DNA of 45,439 nucleotides. Source: a virus. Within the stretch, counting starts at the first letter, position 1. Each line of letters opens with the position of its first letter. Position numbers and translations under genes: made by a program. The stretch spans positions 1 to 45,439 of IMG/VR virus record IMGVR_UViG_3300042369_000167. One strand, written 5' to 3'. Shown here piece by piece: positions 31,813 through 40,134 of this stretch. The notes below the pieces were generated by a model. The model was not told the origin of the DNA, made no database searches, and worked only from the letters and a program-made list of their open reading frames with translations.

Positions 31813-34707
31813 TTATCTCCTGCCGTCAGTACGAATATCAATTCTAACAGAACCCAACTGCCATCTAGTTCCTAACCTTTCTGATTCTATACGCATGAGC
31901 ATCTGTCTACCACGGATTCTTGTGTACACCTGCCCTGTAAATTCTTCAATAGGGTATGAGGCAATTCTAGTAACTGTAGGTTTAGCCCATAACTTACCTA
32001 GTACAGCAATTTCATTTACATAACCTTTAGGAGTAGTAATTGTCACAACAGAGCTAGAAGTCTTAGCTGTTATGTTCCATGTGCCCATTGGGGTTTGTAA
32101 GGCATACAGTAAAGGCTGAGTAGTAGTTGCATCAATTGTCACAGAGTTAAACATTGTACTAACTGATGTAGCTGTTCGATTTACACCTGTTCCTGTTATT
32201 GTTACATCCGATGTAATCAGGGGAGCACCTGCAGGGCCATAGTCTGTACCTGAGTTACGACGTTGTTCTAAAGATAATATAACTTGAGGTGGTACACCCT
32301 CTGGTGGCGTAGACCCTACAAAAGATACATCCGGCAGCATACGCCAGACAAAAGCTATAGCCTGCCCGTCACTAATATCAAAGTCAGACGACTCTATATA
32401 TGCACTAATAGCCACTGGGGTAGTACCTGATTCATCATCAGAAGAAGATTCATGATATAAAATACGGTTGTTATAGTCAGTTGCCATAGGATAAGGCCGT
32501 AGTGAACTATCTAACCACGCAGTTCTATCTAGTGTTCCATAATACCAAATACGCTCTAGGTGGTTGTATATTACATACCGATCAATTGTAGTAGAAGCCG
32601 CCGAGCAGTAGTACCACCAGATCTCGTTATAACCCTCATTACCCCCGGAAAATACTTGGTATGACTGATCTCTATTTATATCGTTAAATATGTATTGTTT
32701 TAGGGTGCACGGCAGTGTCTCTACCCGTCCTGAATAGGAATAAAACTTATCCGTACCCATCCAGTAAGTAACATTATTAACAGTAAACATAGCTCTAGGG
32801 GACATAATAGAGCTCTCCCCAGACATCAAATTAATACCAAATACGTATGGTGGTCCTAGATACTGCAGGGAGTACAAAGCATTACTGGTCCATATAAGTG
32901 TTTCCTGCCTAGTTGTCTGACCGCAGACTATATAAGAACCACTAGATAGCCGATACTCACCACACTGATTAGTAACTGCTGGCACCCACTGGTATGGATT
33001 TTCTTGGTCTGACCACCGAACTAGCATTGGATCAAAGTCAGTATTTGAATCAGTAGGATCGTATGAGTTAGCTCCTAGACATAATACAAAACGCGAATCC
33101 CCAGACATAATAACTTGGTTAGTAATCTTAGGTACAAAGTTACCATCATAAGCAGGTACTACAGCCTGCGCTGTAGCTAGGGTACTTAATGCTATCCCTC
33201 TAGCCGATACCCCTCCAGTAGAAGCCCAGTAGTATATAGCCCCACCCCTAGGTGCAAATATCAAATCCTCACCATAGTTATCATGGGTCCATAACCTAAG
33301 CTGCTGTCCTAGTCCTGTAGTGCCCTCACTACCCCAAGTACTACGCCCCCATACATTAGCTCCCCAACCTAGACCCACTGTATATATGTCTAGCCCCGCA
33401 GTTACTTGATAGGCTGCTGTTAGTGTGTCCCCTCCACTTGCCCCAAACAAAGGACCCCCCGATGTTGAAGGTGTGGGTGTACCCGCCGTAGTTGTAATAG
33501 CAGCGCCACCGGGAGTAGCAGATAAGGTAAATGTTGTAGTCCCGTTAGTAGCTATTATGTAGTACGTTGATGGGCTAGTGTATCCTGATATAGACCCTGT
33601 ACCTGAATACGTTCCTGAAACTCCCACTGCCATACCAACCGCTAATGGCGTACTAGCGCAAGTAAATGCACCTGTTATGCCTGTAATCACTACAGACGAT
33701 AATATTTTTCCAGCTTCAGCAGCAGTAGAAAATCCTTCTGAAGTAGCAGTGTATGTAAGCCCTATAGGTGTACCCGCAGCGGAATCAATAGGTAGGCCGT
33801 TCTGTGTTGCTGATAAAGTAAAGGTTGTACCACCAGCATTAGCAGCAGTTATGTAGTACTTTGTTGGATTCACATATCCTGTAATAGACCCACCGCCACT
33901 ATTAACACCAGAAATAACTACACTATTACCAAATACTGCTTTTATTGGTGAGCTTGCGGCACATGAAAACTGACCGTTTATACCTGTAATTGCTACATTT
34001 GATAGAGTTCCTAACGCTGTTTCTGCTACAGTAAGGTAATAATAAGAGTCAATTGTTTTTGTTATTTGATGCTCTATGTTTAATGCTGAATTTGATATAC
34101 CACCAAACCCTGTAGCATCTGTAAATGTAACAAAGCTATTATTTTGACCAGTATTAGTAATATCATTAAATGTAATAGTTGATGTACCTACTCCAGCGCC
34201 TGTTGTATGAGATGCCGCAGTTGTACTGTTATACCCACGAGATAATAAAGACAGTGCTGCGCCTGATATAGAACCATAATATATCTGCTCTGAGTCAATC
34301 TTGATAACCCCGGAAGGTGCAAACCCCGTTGTGCTGGTTAGTGTTAATGAAGTTACTTCCGCTGTTATAGTCCCATCTAGCGTTGTATAAGGTACAGACA
34401 TCTTACTGGAGTACACAATGGTATCTAGGATAGGAGTTACATCACTATAGACTCCACCAAGTTCAATGTAGTATTTAAGATTAGTACCTACACCTACATA
34501 GTTACTACCAGTCAATGAAGCCCAGTTAACTAATGCACGGCATGTACCTAGGAAGGTGGTGTTTGATAGGCGTGTCCAGCCACCTATTTTCTCTGGGAAC
34601 CCAGAACGAAAACGAATTTTGTCGCCAGAATAGTACCCACCTTCATTAGAGTAGGTAGTAGATTCACGATTGATTCCCGGGCGCAGCTCTATTTTCTGTA
34701 AAGGCAT
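31813..34707 (-). CDS. Large tail/stabilisation-type structural protein
   Basis: This 964-aa protein starts MPLQKIELRPGINRESTTYS, then GDKIRFRSGFPEKIGGW, an opening found in phage tail or stabilisation proteins encoded near lysis and ejection genes. After about 235 residues come two homologous beta domains (ITGINGQFSCAA..., ITGITGAFTCAS..., each about 100 aa, with YYITAANAGG/YYIIATNG and TTFTLSAT). The rest contains several Trp-rich beta segments (WVPAVTNQCGEYRLSSGSY, NEIWWYYC). A tail-hub, nozzle or needle-like role is likely; I do not assign a specific homologue. Confidence 0.7.
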   Translation of the reverse strand: MPLQKIELRPGINRESTTYSNEGGYYSGDKIRFRSGFPEKIGGWTRLSNTTFLGTCRALVNWASLTGSNYVGVGTNLKYYIELGGVYSDVTPILDTIVYSSKMSVPYTTLDGTITAEVTSLTLTSTTGFAPSGVIKIDSEQIYYGSISGAALSLLSRGYNSTTAASHTTGAGVGTSTITFNDITNTGQNNSFVTFTDATGFGGISNSALNIEHQITKTIDSYYYLTVAETALGTLSNVAITGINGQFSCAASSPIKAVFGNSVVISGVNSGGGSITGYVNPTKYYITAANAGGTTFTLSATQNGLPIDSAAGTPIGLTYTATSEGFSTAAEAGKILSSVVITGITGAFTCASTPLAVGMAVGVSGTYSGTGSISGYTSPSTYYIIATNGTTTFTLSATPGGAAITTTAGTPTPSTSGGPLFGASGGDTLTAAYQVTAGLDIYTVGLGWGANVWGRSTWGSEGTTGLGQQLRLWTHDNYGEDLIFAPRGGAIYYWASTGGVSARGIALSTLATAQAVVPAYDGNFVPKITNQVIMSGDSRFVLCLGANSYDPTDSNTDFDPMLVRWSDQENPYQWVPAVTNQCGEYRLSSGSYIVCGQTTRQETLIWTSNALYSLQYLGPPYVFGINLMSGESSIMSPRAMFTVNNVTYWMGTDKFYSYSGRVETLPCTLKQYIFNDINRDQSYQVFSGGNEGYNEIWWYYCSAASTTIDRYVIYNHLERIWYYGTLDRTAWLDSSLRPYPMATDYNNRILYHESSSDDESGTTPVAISAYIESSDFDISDGQAIAFVWRMLPDVSFVGSTPPEGVPPQVILSLEQRRNSGTDYGPAGAPLITSDVTITGTGVNRTATSVSTMFNSVTIDATTTQPLLYALQTPMGTWNITAKTSSSVVTITTPKGYVNEIAVLGKLWAKPTVTRIASYPIEEFTGQVYTRIRGRQMLMRIESERLGTRWQLGSVRIDIRTDGRR

Positions 34708-34711
34708 TTAC

Positions 34712-35314
34712 TTACCACCTATATTCTGCGCCAACACCAATAAAGAATCTTGTAGGAACCGACCCATTGCTATTGTTACTAGCAGCACCATAAGGTTGAT
34801 CTACTGAAGCTATGCCACCAAAGTCTACGGCTTTCACGCTAAAGAACGTCTGCCGTGCCTGTATCCTAGCTGCTTCACCTACATCCGATATACCTGTGTA
34901 TACACCTACAGCACCATCAGTCTTAAACTGAAACCACGGAAGTGGTAGTGTCTCTACAAAGGTTTCTGTCTTACCTGTTACTGTGTTTAGTACTGGAGTT
35001 ACTTTATGCCTATGTCCATCTTCTGGGACTACAACTGAGTCTAATACTTTCTTACTATCATTATTCTGTACTTCTTTAGGCAGGTTTAACTTCTCCTTTA
35101 GTACCCTACCGCCTTTAACTGTTATAACTGGCATCGTCATTACAACACCTTCAGTCCCTGCACTAGCTACCTCAGATGCTGTAACTCCTAAGACTGACTT
35201 CCCAACTACTACAGGAGCTTTGTTATACCAATTCCAAACCCAACCAATAACTAGTAATACAGCAGCCAGCTCAAGCCCTAGACGTATCTTCCCGATTAAG
35301 CTGAACCCCGGCAT
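34712..35314 (-). CDS. Bitopic membrane protein, spanin-like candidate
   Basis: This 200-aa protein has one N-terminal membrane helix (LGLELAAVLLVIGWVWNW) and then a long periplasmic part rich in Val/Thr. It directly follows the endolysin (19-nt overlap, GAGGAG site), where Rz-type spanins are expected. It lacks the coiled coil of an inner-membrane spanin. Its last residues FFIGVGAEYRW resemble the aromatic-ending C-terminal strand of an outer-membrane beta-barrel. A bridge from inner to outer membrane would suit lysis; this is inference. Confidence 0.55.
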   Translation of the reverse strand: MPGFSLIGKIRLGLELAAVLLVIGWVWNWYNKAPVVVGKSVLGVTASEVASAGTEGVVMTMPVITVKGGRVLKEKLNLPKEVQNNDSKKVLDSVVVPEDGHRHKVTPVLNTVTGKTETFVETLPLPWFQFKTDGAVGVYTGISDVGEAARIQARQTFFSVKAVDFGGIASVDQPYGAASNNSNGSVPTRFFIGVGAEYRW

Positions 35315-35766
35315 GTTTTGTACTCCTCACTGCGCCTATTAGTCAGCCCTTTCAATGGCTTACCTTTAAACTTATCCCAGATCATTATCTGTTCACAGGC
35401 TCCTGCGTAGTCTCCAGCGTTTAACTTCTTCACTAAAGTACTGTTACAGAAAGCATTTATTCCTATATTATACGCAAGACTTACAAAAGCATCTAGCTCA
35501 TATTGGTATAGAGGCACATTAATACAGGCTTTAATGCCATTACCGTACTTATCTAGGTTCTTTAACAGCATCATCATCTCCCGCACGGGTTCAGTCTTAT
35601 CCCCCATGTGTACCCCTTCAGTCCTACCAACTCCTATGGTGGGTACATCCCCCGGCACGGGTATTACTGCTTTATCTGTATAACCTTCATGCACCATTAC
35701 AGAAACTAGCAGTGCTGCACCAATCCCTAACCCACCTACTGACTGTCTTGTGCTAGGCTTAATCAC
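35296..35766 (-). CDS. GH24 endolysin with signal-anchor N-terminus
   Basis: The start is taken as GTG at 35766, overlapping the holin stop as GTGA; a longer frame to 35802 runs back inside the holin gene. The 156-aa product has a weakly hydrophobic Gly/Ala-rich N-terminus (VGGLGIGAALLVSVMV, residues 10-25), fitting a signal-anchor-release segment. The GH24 muramidase core follows: HEGY with catalytic Glu (E27), PGDVPTIGVGRTEGV, PLYQYELDAFVSLAYNIG, and GLTNRRSEEY. It cleaves peptidoglycan during lysis, paired with the holin just upstream. Confidence 0.9.
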   Translation of the reverse strand: MIKPSTRQSVGGLGIGAALLVSVMVHEGYTDKAVIPVPGDVPTIGVGRTEGVHMGDKTEPVREMMMLLKNLDKYGNGIKACINVPLYQYELDAFVSLAYNIGINAFCNSTLVKKLNAGDYAGACEQIMIWDKFKGKPLKGLTNRRSEEYKTCRGSA

Positions 35767-35969
35767 TTTACAGGGCCATCTGTCTGCGTACGTAACCACC
35801 AATTAGCAGCGTTGTTGATAGCACAAATACCTAGTAATAACGTAGCTACCCATGCCGGTGCAACTTCTCTAATAAAGTCTGTAAAGAACTCTGCCCCTAC
35901 TAACACAATAGATACTGACCCCATGACGCCATTAAACCACAGAGTCCTAGAGTGTTTCTTTAACTTCAT
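35763..35969 (-). CDS. Holin (two-helix)
   Basis: This 68-aa protein has two hydrophobic helices (VMGSVSIVLVGAEFF and APAWVATLLLGICAINNA), a basic N-terminus (KLKKHSRTLWFN) and a charged tail ending TDGPVK. It precedes the endolysin with a 4-nt overlap, the standard class II holin position. With a signal-anchor endolysin it may act as a pinholin. It overlaps the preceding gene by 4 nt. Confidence 0.8.
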   Translation of the reverse strand: MKLKKHSRTLWFNGVMGSVSIVLVGAEFFTDFIREVAPAWVATLLLGICAINNAANWWLRTQTDGPVK

Positions 35970-36196
35970 CTATGGGCGCTCACACCAATTAAGGCTAGTG
36001 CTAGGCCACCTATAACGGCAAGACCTATGAATGCCTTCCAGAATATGTTCTTAGCTGATTTATAGTCTGCAATCAAACTAGCTATATCCCTATGGTCATT
36101 ATAGTGTTGCTCAGGCTCTACAAAAAAATCCTTGCGGTTCTCTTTTAGTAGTACACAGAGTCGTTGGGCTACGGCATCTACTTCCTGTTCGTTCAT
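35966..36196 (-). CDS. Small tail-anchored membrane protein
   Basis: This 76-aa protein has a charged soluble N-terminal part (EQEVDAVAQRLCVLLKENR; HYNDHRDIASLI) and one C-terminal membrane helix (AFIGLAVIGGLALALIGV). Short proteins of this form next to holins occur in many phages and may modulate the holin; a second holin subunit or an antiholin are both possible. It is coupled to both neighbours by 4-nt overlaps. Confidence 0.7.
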   Translation of the reverse strand: MNEQEVDAVAQRLCVLLKENRKDFFVEPEQHYNDHRDIASLIADYKSAKNIFWKAFIGLAVIGGLALALIGVSAHR

Positions 36197-36510
36197 GTCA
36201 TAGGTCCTATCATTCGAGTGGATGTTTCAATCAGGGCTTTAGTTGTAGACTCATTAGCTTTTACCATCTCATTTCTAAATGATTCTACTGCTGCACCCGT
36301 CTGTCTTTGTTGCTGGGAGTTTTCGATCAGCAGCATGGGGGTCCAAGCTATTGCACAATCTCCATTAGAGACTGTCTCCCCCGTCTGAGGATTCATACCT
36401 TGTACATGCACCCAGAACCGGCACTTGACCAGCTCACCATCTTTGATAGCACCATCCTCAATGCACTCAGAACCCATCAAAGGACATAAAATCTTAGCAT
36501 CTTTAGCCAT
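36193..36510 (-). CDS. Small Cys-containing phage protein
   Basis: This 105-aa protein has Cys residues at CPLMGSECIEDG, KCRFWVHVQGMNPQTGE and GDCAIAWTP, with a helical C-terminus (VESFRNEMVKANESTTKAL). The pattern C-x6-C ... C-x-F-W ... C-A-x-A-W is found in small phage proteins between tail and lysis genes; metal binding is possible. Function unknown. It overlaps the fibre gene stop by 1 nt. Confidence 0.65.
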   Translation of the reverse strand: MAKDAKILCPLMGSECIEDGAIKDGELVKCRFWVHVQGMNPQTGETVSNGDCAIAWTPMLLIENSQQQRQTGAAVESFRNEMVKANESTTKALIETSTRMIGPMT

Positions 36511-37520
36511 TAGTCTTTACTCGCAATAATGAAGTCGTAGAATTTTAACCCTTGTGTTAAGGAGTGAGAATGAGAGCCACTACCTCCTGTTGACTGCGTT
36601 TGAACTGTAACAAAATTTGAAACAGGGCGACCTGATGATGCCCCTGCAGCGCCTGATGTAGTTGTTTCAGGGTATCCGTGCGTATGTGCTGGAATATCTG
36701 CAATCTGTAATGTGTATCCCCCAGTAGCAGTCTGCGCAGCCCATGTACTAAAGGCAACTGAACCCCCGCTTGGGGTAACTGACCCAGTAACAAACCTAAG
36801 AATAGAATCATTAATAGCTGCTGTTGTATCTTTAGTCCAGCCCGTAGGAGCCGCTGTTTGCTGAAACCCGATACGTGTTCCTGAAGCAAAAGCTGGTGCA
36901 TTAGCAGTTGAAGCCCATGCAGTACCGGTAGACGATAGTATATTACCCGCTGTGCCGGGAGCTACGGCACTTACAACCCCTGCAGTTCCTACTAATGCAC
37001 CTGTAAGGGTTGTAGCTAGTGTTGTAGCTCCTAATGCTGTTAGGTTGTTACCTGCAATGAAGTTGCCTGTAGTAGCGGCGTTACCGTTTATTACTCCACC
37101 TGCTCCAAACCCCGTTAGTATAAAAAAATCTAACCCATCACAGTACACTACATATTTACCAAAAGGGACTGTAGCTACAGCTCCGGTAGCAGTTCTCATG
37201 ATTATGTTCTTATTACCTAGTGGCTCATCAGTGAAGTTATCAATAATGTAGGTCTTTGCCACTGCCGGGGCTGTTACATAGCAGTCAGCAGAACGAAGCC
37301 CTGTAAACCGTAGAACCGCTGATCTAGCTTCATCGGTAGTGCCTGCGTTAGCAGTTAAGATATAACTACCAGAACCGGTAATAGATATTGTGGTTACTGT
37401 AGTTATAGAATCAACTAGTAATGAGCATATGTTCTTGTTGGTTGTATCACCCCAAGACCCTGATTGCTCACCGTTGGCTATGTTCTCAAGTCGTAGGTTA
37501 TTTGCATAAGTTGATGGCAT
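36510..37520 (-). CDS. Tail fibre with C-terminal tail-collar domain (fibre 1)
   Basis: This 336-aa protein starts MPSTYANNLRLENIANGEQS, a virion-attachment opening nearly identical to that of the next-upstream gene. It continues with a beta-rich shaft (LTGALVGTAGVVSAVAPGT) and a tail-collar domain: FQQTAAPTGWTKDTTA, FSTWAAQ, IPAHTHGY, GSHSHSLTQ, ending FIIASKD. The collar domain forms trimeric tips that bind receptors. The tip insert GRPVSNFVTVQTQSTGGSG is unlike that of the paralogue. It begins at a TAATG junction with the paralogue. Confidence 0.85.
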   Translation of the reverse strand: MPSTYANNLRLENIANGEQSGSWGDTTNKNICSLLVDSITTVTTISITGSGSYILTANAGTTDEARSAVLRFTGLRSADCYVTAPAVAKTYIIDNFTDEPLGNKNIIMRTATGAVATVPFGKYVVYCDGLDFFILTGFGAGGVINGNAATTGNFIAGNNLTALGATTLATTLTGALVGTAGVVSAVAPGTAGNILSSTGTAWASTANAPAFASGTRIGFQQTAAPTGWTKDTTAAINDSILRFVTGSVTPSGGSVAFSTWAAQTATGGYTLQIADIPAHTHGYPETTTSGAAGASSGRPVSNFVTVQTQSTGGSGSHSHSLTQGLKFYDFIIASKD

Positions 37521-38554
37521 TAGTCTTTACTCGCAATAATAGAGTCATAGTACTTAATGGCTTGGGTAAGTGGGTGAGTATGGCTTGTACCACCCCCTGC
37601 TGGATAGTTAGTTGCAGCTAGTAGATCATGGTCATCGGGGTTAACAGTTCTGGAGCCATCTATCGAACCATCATGACTATAGCCCTGAGAAACAAAATAT
37701 GGAGTAGTGTTACCTGACCCGCCTGTATGGGTATGGATTGGCATTTGAGCAGTTGTTAGCGTGTGCGCCCCAGTATCAGTCTGTGCAGCCCATGTACTAA
37801 CCCCCACAGATCCGCCAGAACCCCCACCAGTCCCAGTAACAAACCTAAGAATAGAATCATTAATGGCAGCAGTCGTGTCCTTAGTCCAGCCCGTAGGAGC
37901 AGTTGCCTGTGGAAATATGAGCTTAGTACCTGCTGTAAATGGAGGAGTGTTCGATGCTGAAGCCCAAGCCGTACCATTAGAAGTCAATACATTACCAGAA
38001 GTGCCGGGGGCTACAGCACTTACAACTCCTGCTGTTCCTACTAATGCACCTGTAAGGGTTGTAGCTAGTGTTGTGACTCCTGTAACCCCTAAGGTCCCTG
38101 TAATACCTACATTACCCGTAACAGTTCCACCAGCAGCAAATCCCGTCTGTACAAATGTATCAATACCATCACAGTACACGGTGTATATACCAAAAGGGAT
38201 TGTAGCAGCTACAGCACCCGCATCAGTGCGGATAATTAGGTTTTGTTTAGCTAGTGCAAGATTGGTGTAGTTATCAATGAGGTAGGTCTTAGCAACGGTA
38301 GGGATGTATATAGTACAAGCAGCAGCGATATCGCCGGTAAACTTTAGAACTGCATTCCTAGACTCATCAGTTACCCCATTAAATGAAGTAAGTGTATAGG
38401 TAGCTAACCCTGTAATGCTTGTTGTAGCTAACCCTGCAATAGAGTCAACTAACAAAGAGCATATGTTCTTGTTGGTTGTTTCACCCCAACTCCCAGACTG
38501 TTCGCCGTTGGCTATGTTCTCAAGTCGTAGGTTATTTGCGTAAGTTGATGGCAT
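37520..38554 (-). CDS. Tail fibre with C-terminal tail-collar domain (fibre 2)
   Basis: This 344-aa protein is a paralogue of the 336-aa fibre: the same start, the same central LTGALVGTAGVVSAVAPGT and the same collar core (FPQATAPTGWTKDTTA, FSTWAAQ-like, MPIHTHTG, TSHTHPLTQ, SIIASKD). The middle (CTIYIPTVAKTYLIDNY) and the tip differ; the tip carries QGYSHDGSIDGSRTVNPDDH. It probably forms a trimeric receptor-binding fibre. The pair suggests two receptor specificities or a mixed fibre. Confidence 0.85.
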   Translation of the reverse strand: MPSTYANNLRLENIANGEQSGSWGETTNKNICSLLVDSIAGLATTSITGLATYTLTSFNGVTDESRNAVLKFTGDIAAACTIYIPTVAKTYLIDNYTNLALAKQNLIIRTDAGAVAATIPFGIYTVYCDGIDTFVQTGFAAGGTVTGNVGITGTLGVTGVTTLATTLTGALVGTAGVVSAVAPGTSGNVLTSNGTAWASASNTPPFTAGTKLIFPQATAPTGWTKDTTAAINDSILRFVTGTGGGSGGSVGVSTWAAQTDTGAHTLTTAQMPIHTHTGGSGNTTPYFVSQGYSHDGSIDGSRTVNPDDHDLLAATNYPAGGGTSHTHPLTQAIKYYDSIIASKD

Positions 38555-38591
38555 GATGGGCCCAAGTATGTTCGTGTATTATATATGAATT

Positions 38592-38963
38592 TTATTCTTT
38601 GGGCGTAGTAAATATTATCGACGTGACTGAGGGGATTGTCCTATTACCCGATTCTACAAAGGTCATAGAGGGCTCCAGTATATCCTCCTCCTTTACCCCG
38701 GTTCTTAGCGCATGGATGCAGTAAGCCAGACTATCATCCTCTAATGCTTCTATGAAGTGTAACTTATTTTTAACTACATATACTATCTGCGGGGATACAA
38801 ATGTCTTTTCCCTACCCTCAACAGTTATCCTGAATGACCCCCTTGCTAGCAAAGTTATGTGGTCATATGTGTGCATATGTGGCTTATTTGTGTCTCCCTT
38901 ATGCTCAAAATGCATTTGCCGTGTCCATAAGTTCGATACGCATGCTATTTTATCCTTTACCAT
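38592..38963 (-). CDS. Cupin-domain protein 2
   Basis: This 123-aa protein has a cupin pattern: PHMHTYDHITLLARGSFRIT (H-x-H), then VVKNKLHFIEALEDDSLAYC with the second-motif His. Single-domain cupins bind metals and may act on small molecules or sugars. The IEALED segment is shared with the cupin encoded immediately upstream, so the two are paralogues. Their position inside the tail-fibre block suggests a virion or fibre-related role; function unproven. Confidence 0.75.
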   Translation of the reverse strand: MVKDKIACVSNLWTRQMHFEHKGDTNKPHMHTYDHITLLARGSFRITVEGREKTFVSPQIVYVVKNKLHFIEALEDDSLAYCIHALRTGVKEEDILEPSMTFVESGNRTIPSVTSIIFTTPKE

Positions 38964-38974
38964 AGTTGCCCCCC

Positions 38975-39277
38975 TTATATAGTTGACACAGGAATAATAT
39001 CTTTTAGCGCTGCAAACACATTGACAAACACAGTGCCATCTTCCAGTGCTTCTATTTCATGCCATTCATCAGCAACTAGGTTCACGGGTTGCGTGTTCTT
39101 AGTCATCACTATTTCTTTGCCTTCCTTACGGACTACTATAGAACCTGCGTGGCATACAGACGCATGGCTGAATGTATGGTCATGTTTAGGCAGTCCTTCA
39201 CCCGTATTGACATGGTATATATTCAACTGCGCCCCATCATATGTAAGACTGTGTGCTGGAGCTACAGACATAACCAT
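38975..39277 (-). CDS. Cupin-domain protein 1
   Basis: This 100-aa protein is a single cupin: LPKHDHTFSHASVCHAGSIV (H-x-H first motif) and NLVADEWHEIEALEDGTVFV (second motif His). It shares the H-x-IEALED segment with the next gene. It lies between the small tail protein and the long fibres. Its partner, substrate and metal are unknown. Confidence 0.75.
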   Translation of the reverse strand: MVMSVAPAHSLTYDGAQLNIYHVNTGEGLPKHDHTFSHASVCHAGSIVVRKEGKEIVMTKNTQPVNLVADEWHEIEALEDGTVFVNVFAALKDIIPVSTI

Positions 39278-39615
39278 CAGAATTCCTGCGTCCCAGTAGA
39301 GGTCACATTACCTATAGGCTGTCTATGGGCCTGCATATCCTGTTCCTGCAGTAGGTCTACCGCCTCTTGCGCTGTATGCGCCCCATCCCATAGATTCTGG
39401 CAGTCTACCGCCCATACAGGCAGCTCTGTGATACGCTGATTAGCAGGTTTATGTCCACCAAAGCTAACCTCATTAAACTCTACCCACCCACCATTCGCAT
39501 GGTCCCACTGTAGGGCCGATACCCCCGCCGGTACGTGGTTATCTATGGTAGGTATTACATAGGCCATACCATCTACATATACTGCGCTATCCGCAGCCAC
39601 TATAGTAAGTCTCAT
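39277..39615 (-). CDS. Tail fibre-associated small protein
   Basis: This 112-aa protein opens MRLTIVAADSAVYVDGMAYV and has ALQWDHANGGWVEF, then a helical C-terminus (DGAHTAQEAVDLLQEQDMQA). The opening is typical of small proteins encoded next to phage tail fibres, sometimes called tail-fibre assembly or structural components. The specific role is not established. Confidence 0.65.
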   Translation of the reverse strand: MRLTIVAADSAVYVDGMAYVIPTIDNHVPAGVSALQWDHANGGWVEFNEVSFGGHKPANQRITELPVWAVDCQNLWDGAHTAQEAVDLLQEQDMQAHRQPIGNVTSTGTQEF

Positions 39616-39628
39616 ATTTATCCCATAC

Positions 39629-40129
39629 CTAGTTTTTAGAGGCCATAATTATATCTACATATAACACTGATAGATTAAGCGAAGCGTCCATTGATCCACC
39701 ACTTGCATGCGTGTGCGACTGCCCACCTCCAATAGGCGCAGTACTTCCTGCCGGAGCGCCAGCACCCATCCCCGTATAAAACCCCCCATTAGTGTTGCTA
39801 TTTTTATACGTAACGACCCCCCCTGCCACAAAGTGAGTATGCAGTGGGATCTGCGTTTGATCTAATGTGGTGCTTCCTGCCACTATTGATGTCGCCATTG
39901 TTTGCGCAGTAAGCGCCGTACTAAATGCAGTGATACCCCCCGATCCGGCGGTGCCTGATACCACCCGCAGTGTCTTATTATCATGCGCCGTTAGTTTTGT
40001 CCACCCCGTCGGGGCTGATGTTTGCTGGAATAACATAATAGTACCGGATGCAATGGGCACTTGCGTGGGTACGGGACAGGGCAGTATGTTTATGTATGTC
40101 CCTGTATTTACTCTATTTCTATATAGCAT
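39629..40129 (-). CDS. Short tail-collar protein 3
   Basis: This 166-aa protein has a short N-terminal anchor (MLYRNRVNTGTYINILPC) and one collar domain: IMLFQQTSAPTGWTKLTAHD, RVVSGTAGSGG, TQIPLHTHFV, GGGQSHTHASGG, ending VDIIMASKN. The tip insert (KNSNTNGGFYTGMGAGAP) is specific. It is one of three consecutive homologous genes and probably a short receptor-binding fibre. Confidence 0.82.
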   Translation of the reverse strand: MLYRNRVNTGTYINILPCPVPTQVPIASGTIMLFQQTSAPTGWTKLTAHDNKTLRVVSGTAGSGGITAFSTALTAQTMATSIVAGSTTLDQTQIPLHTHFVAGGVVTYKNSNTNGGFYTGMGAGAPAGSTAPIGGGQSHTHASGGSMDASLNLSVLYVDIIMASKN

Positions 40130-40134
40130 AATAT

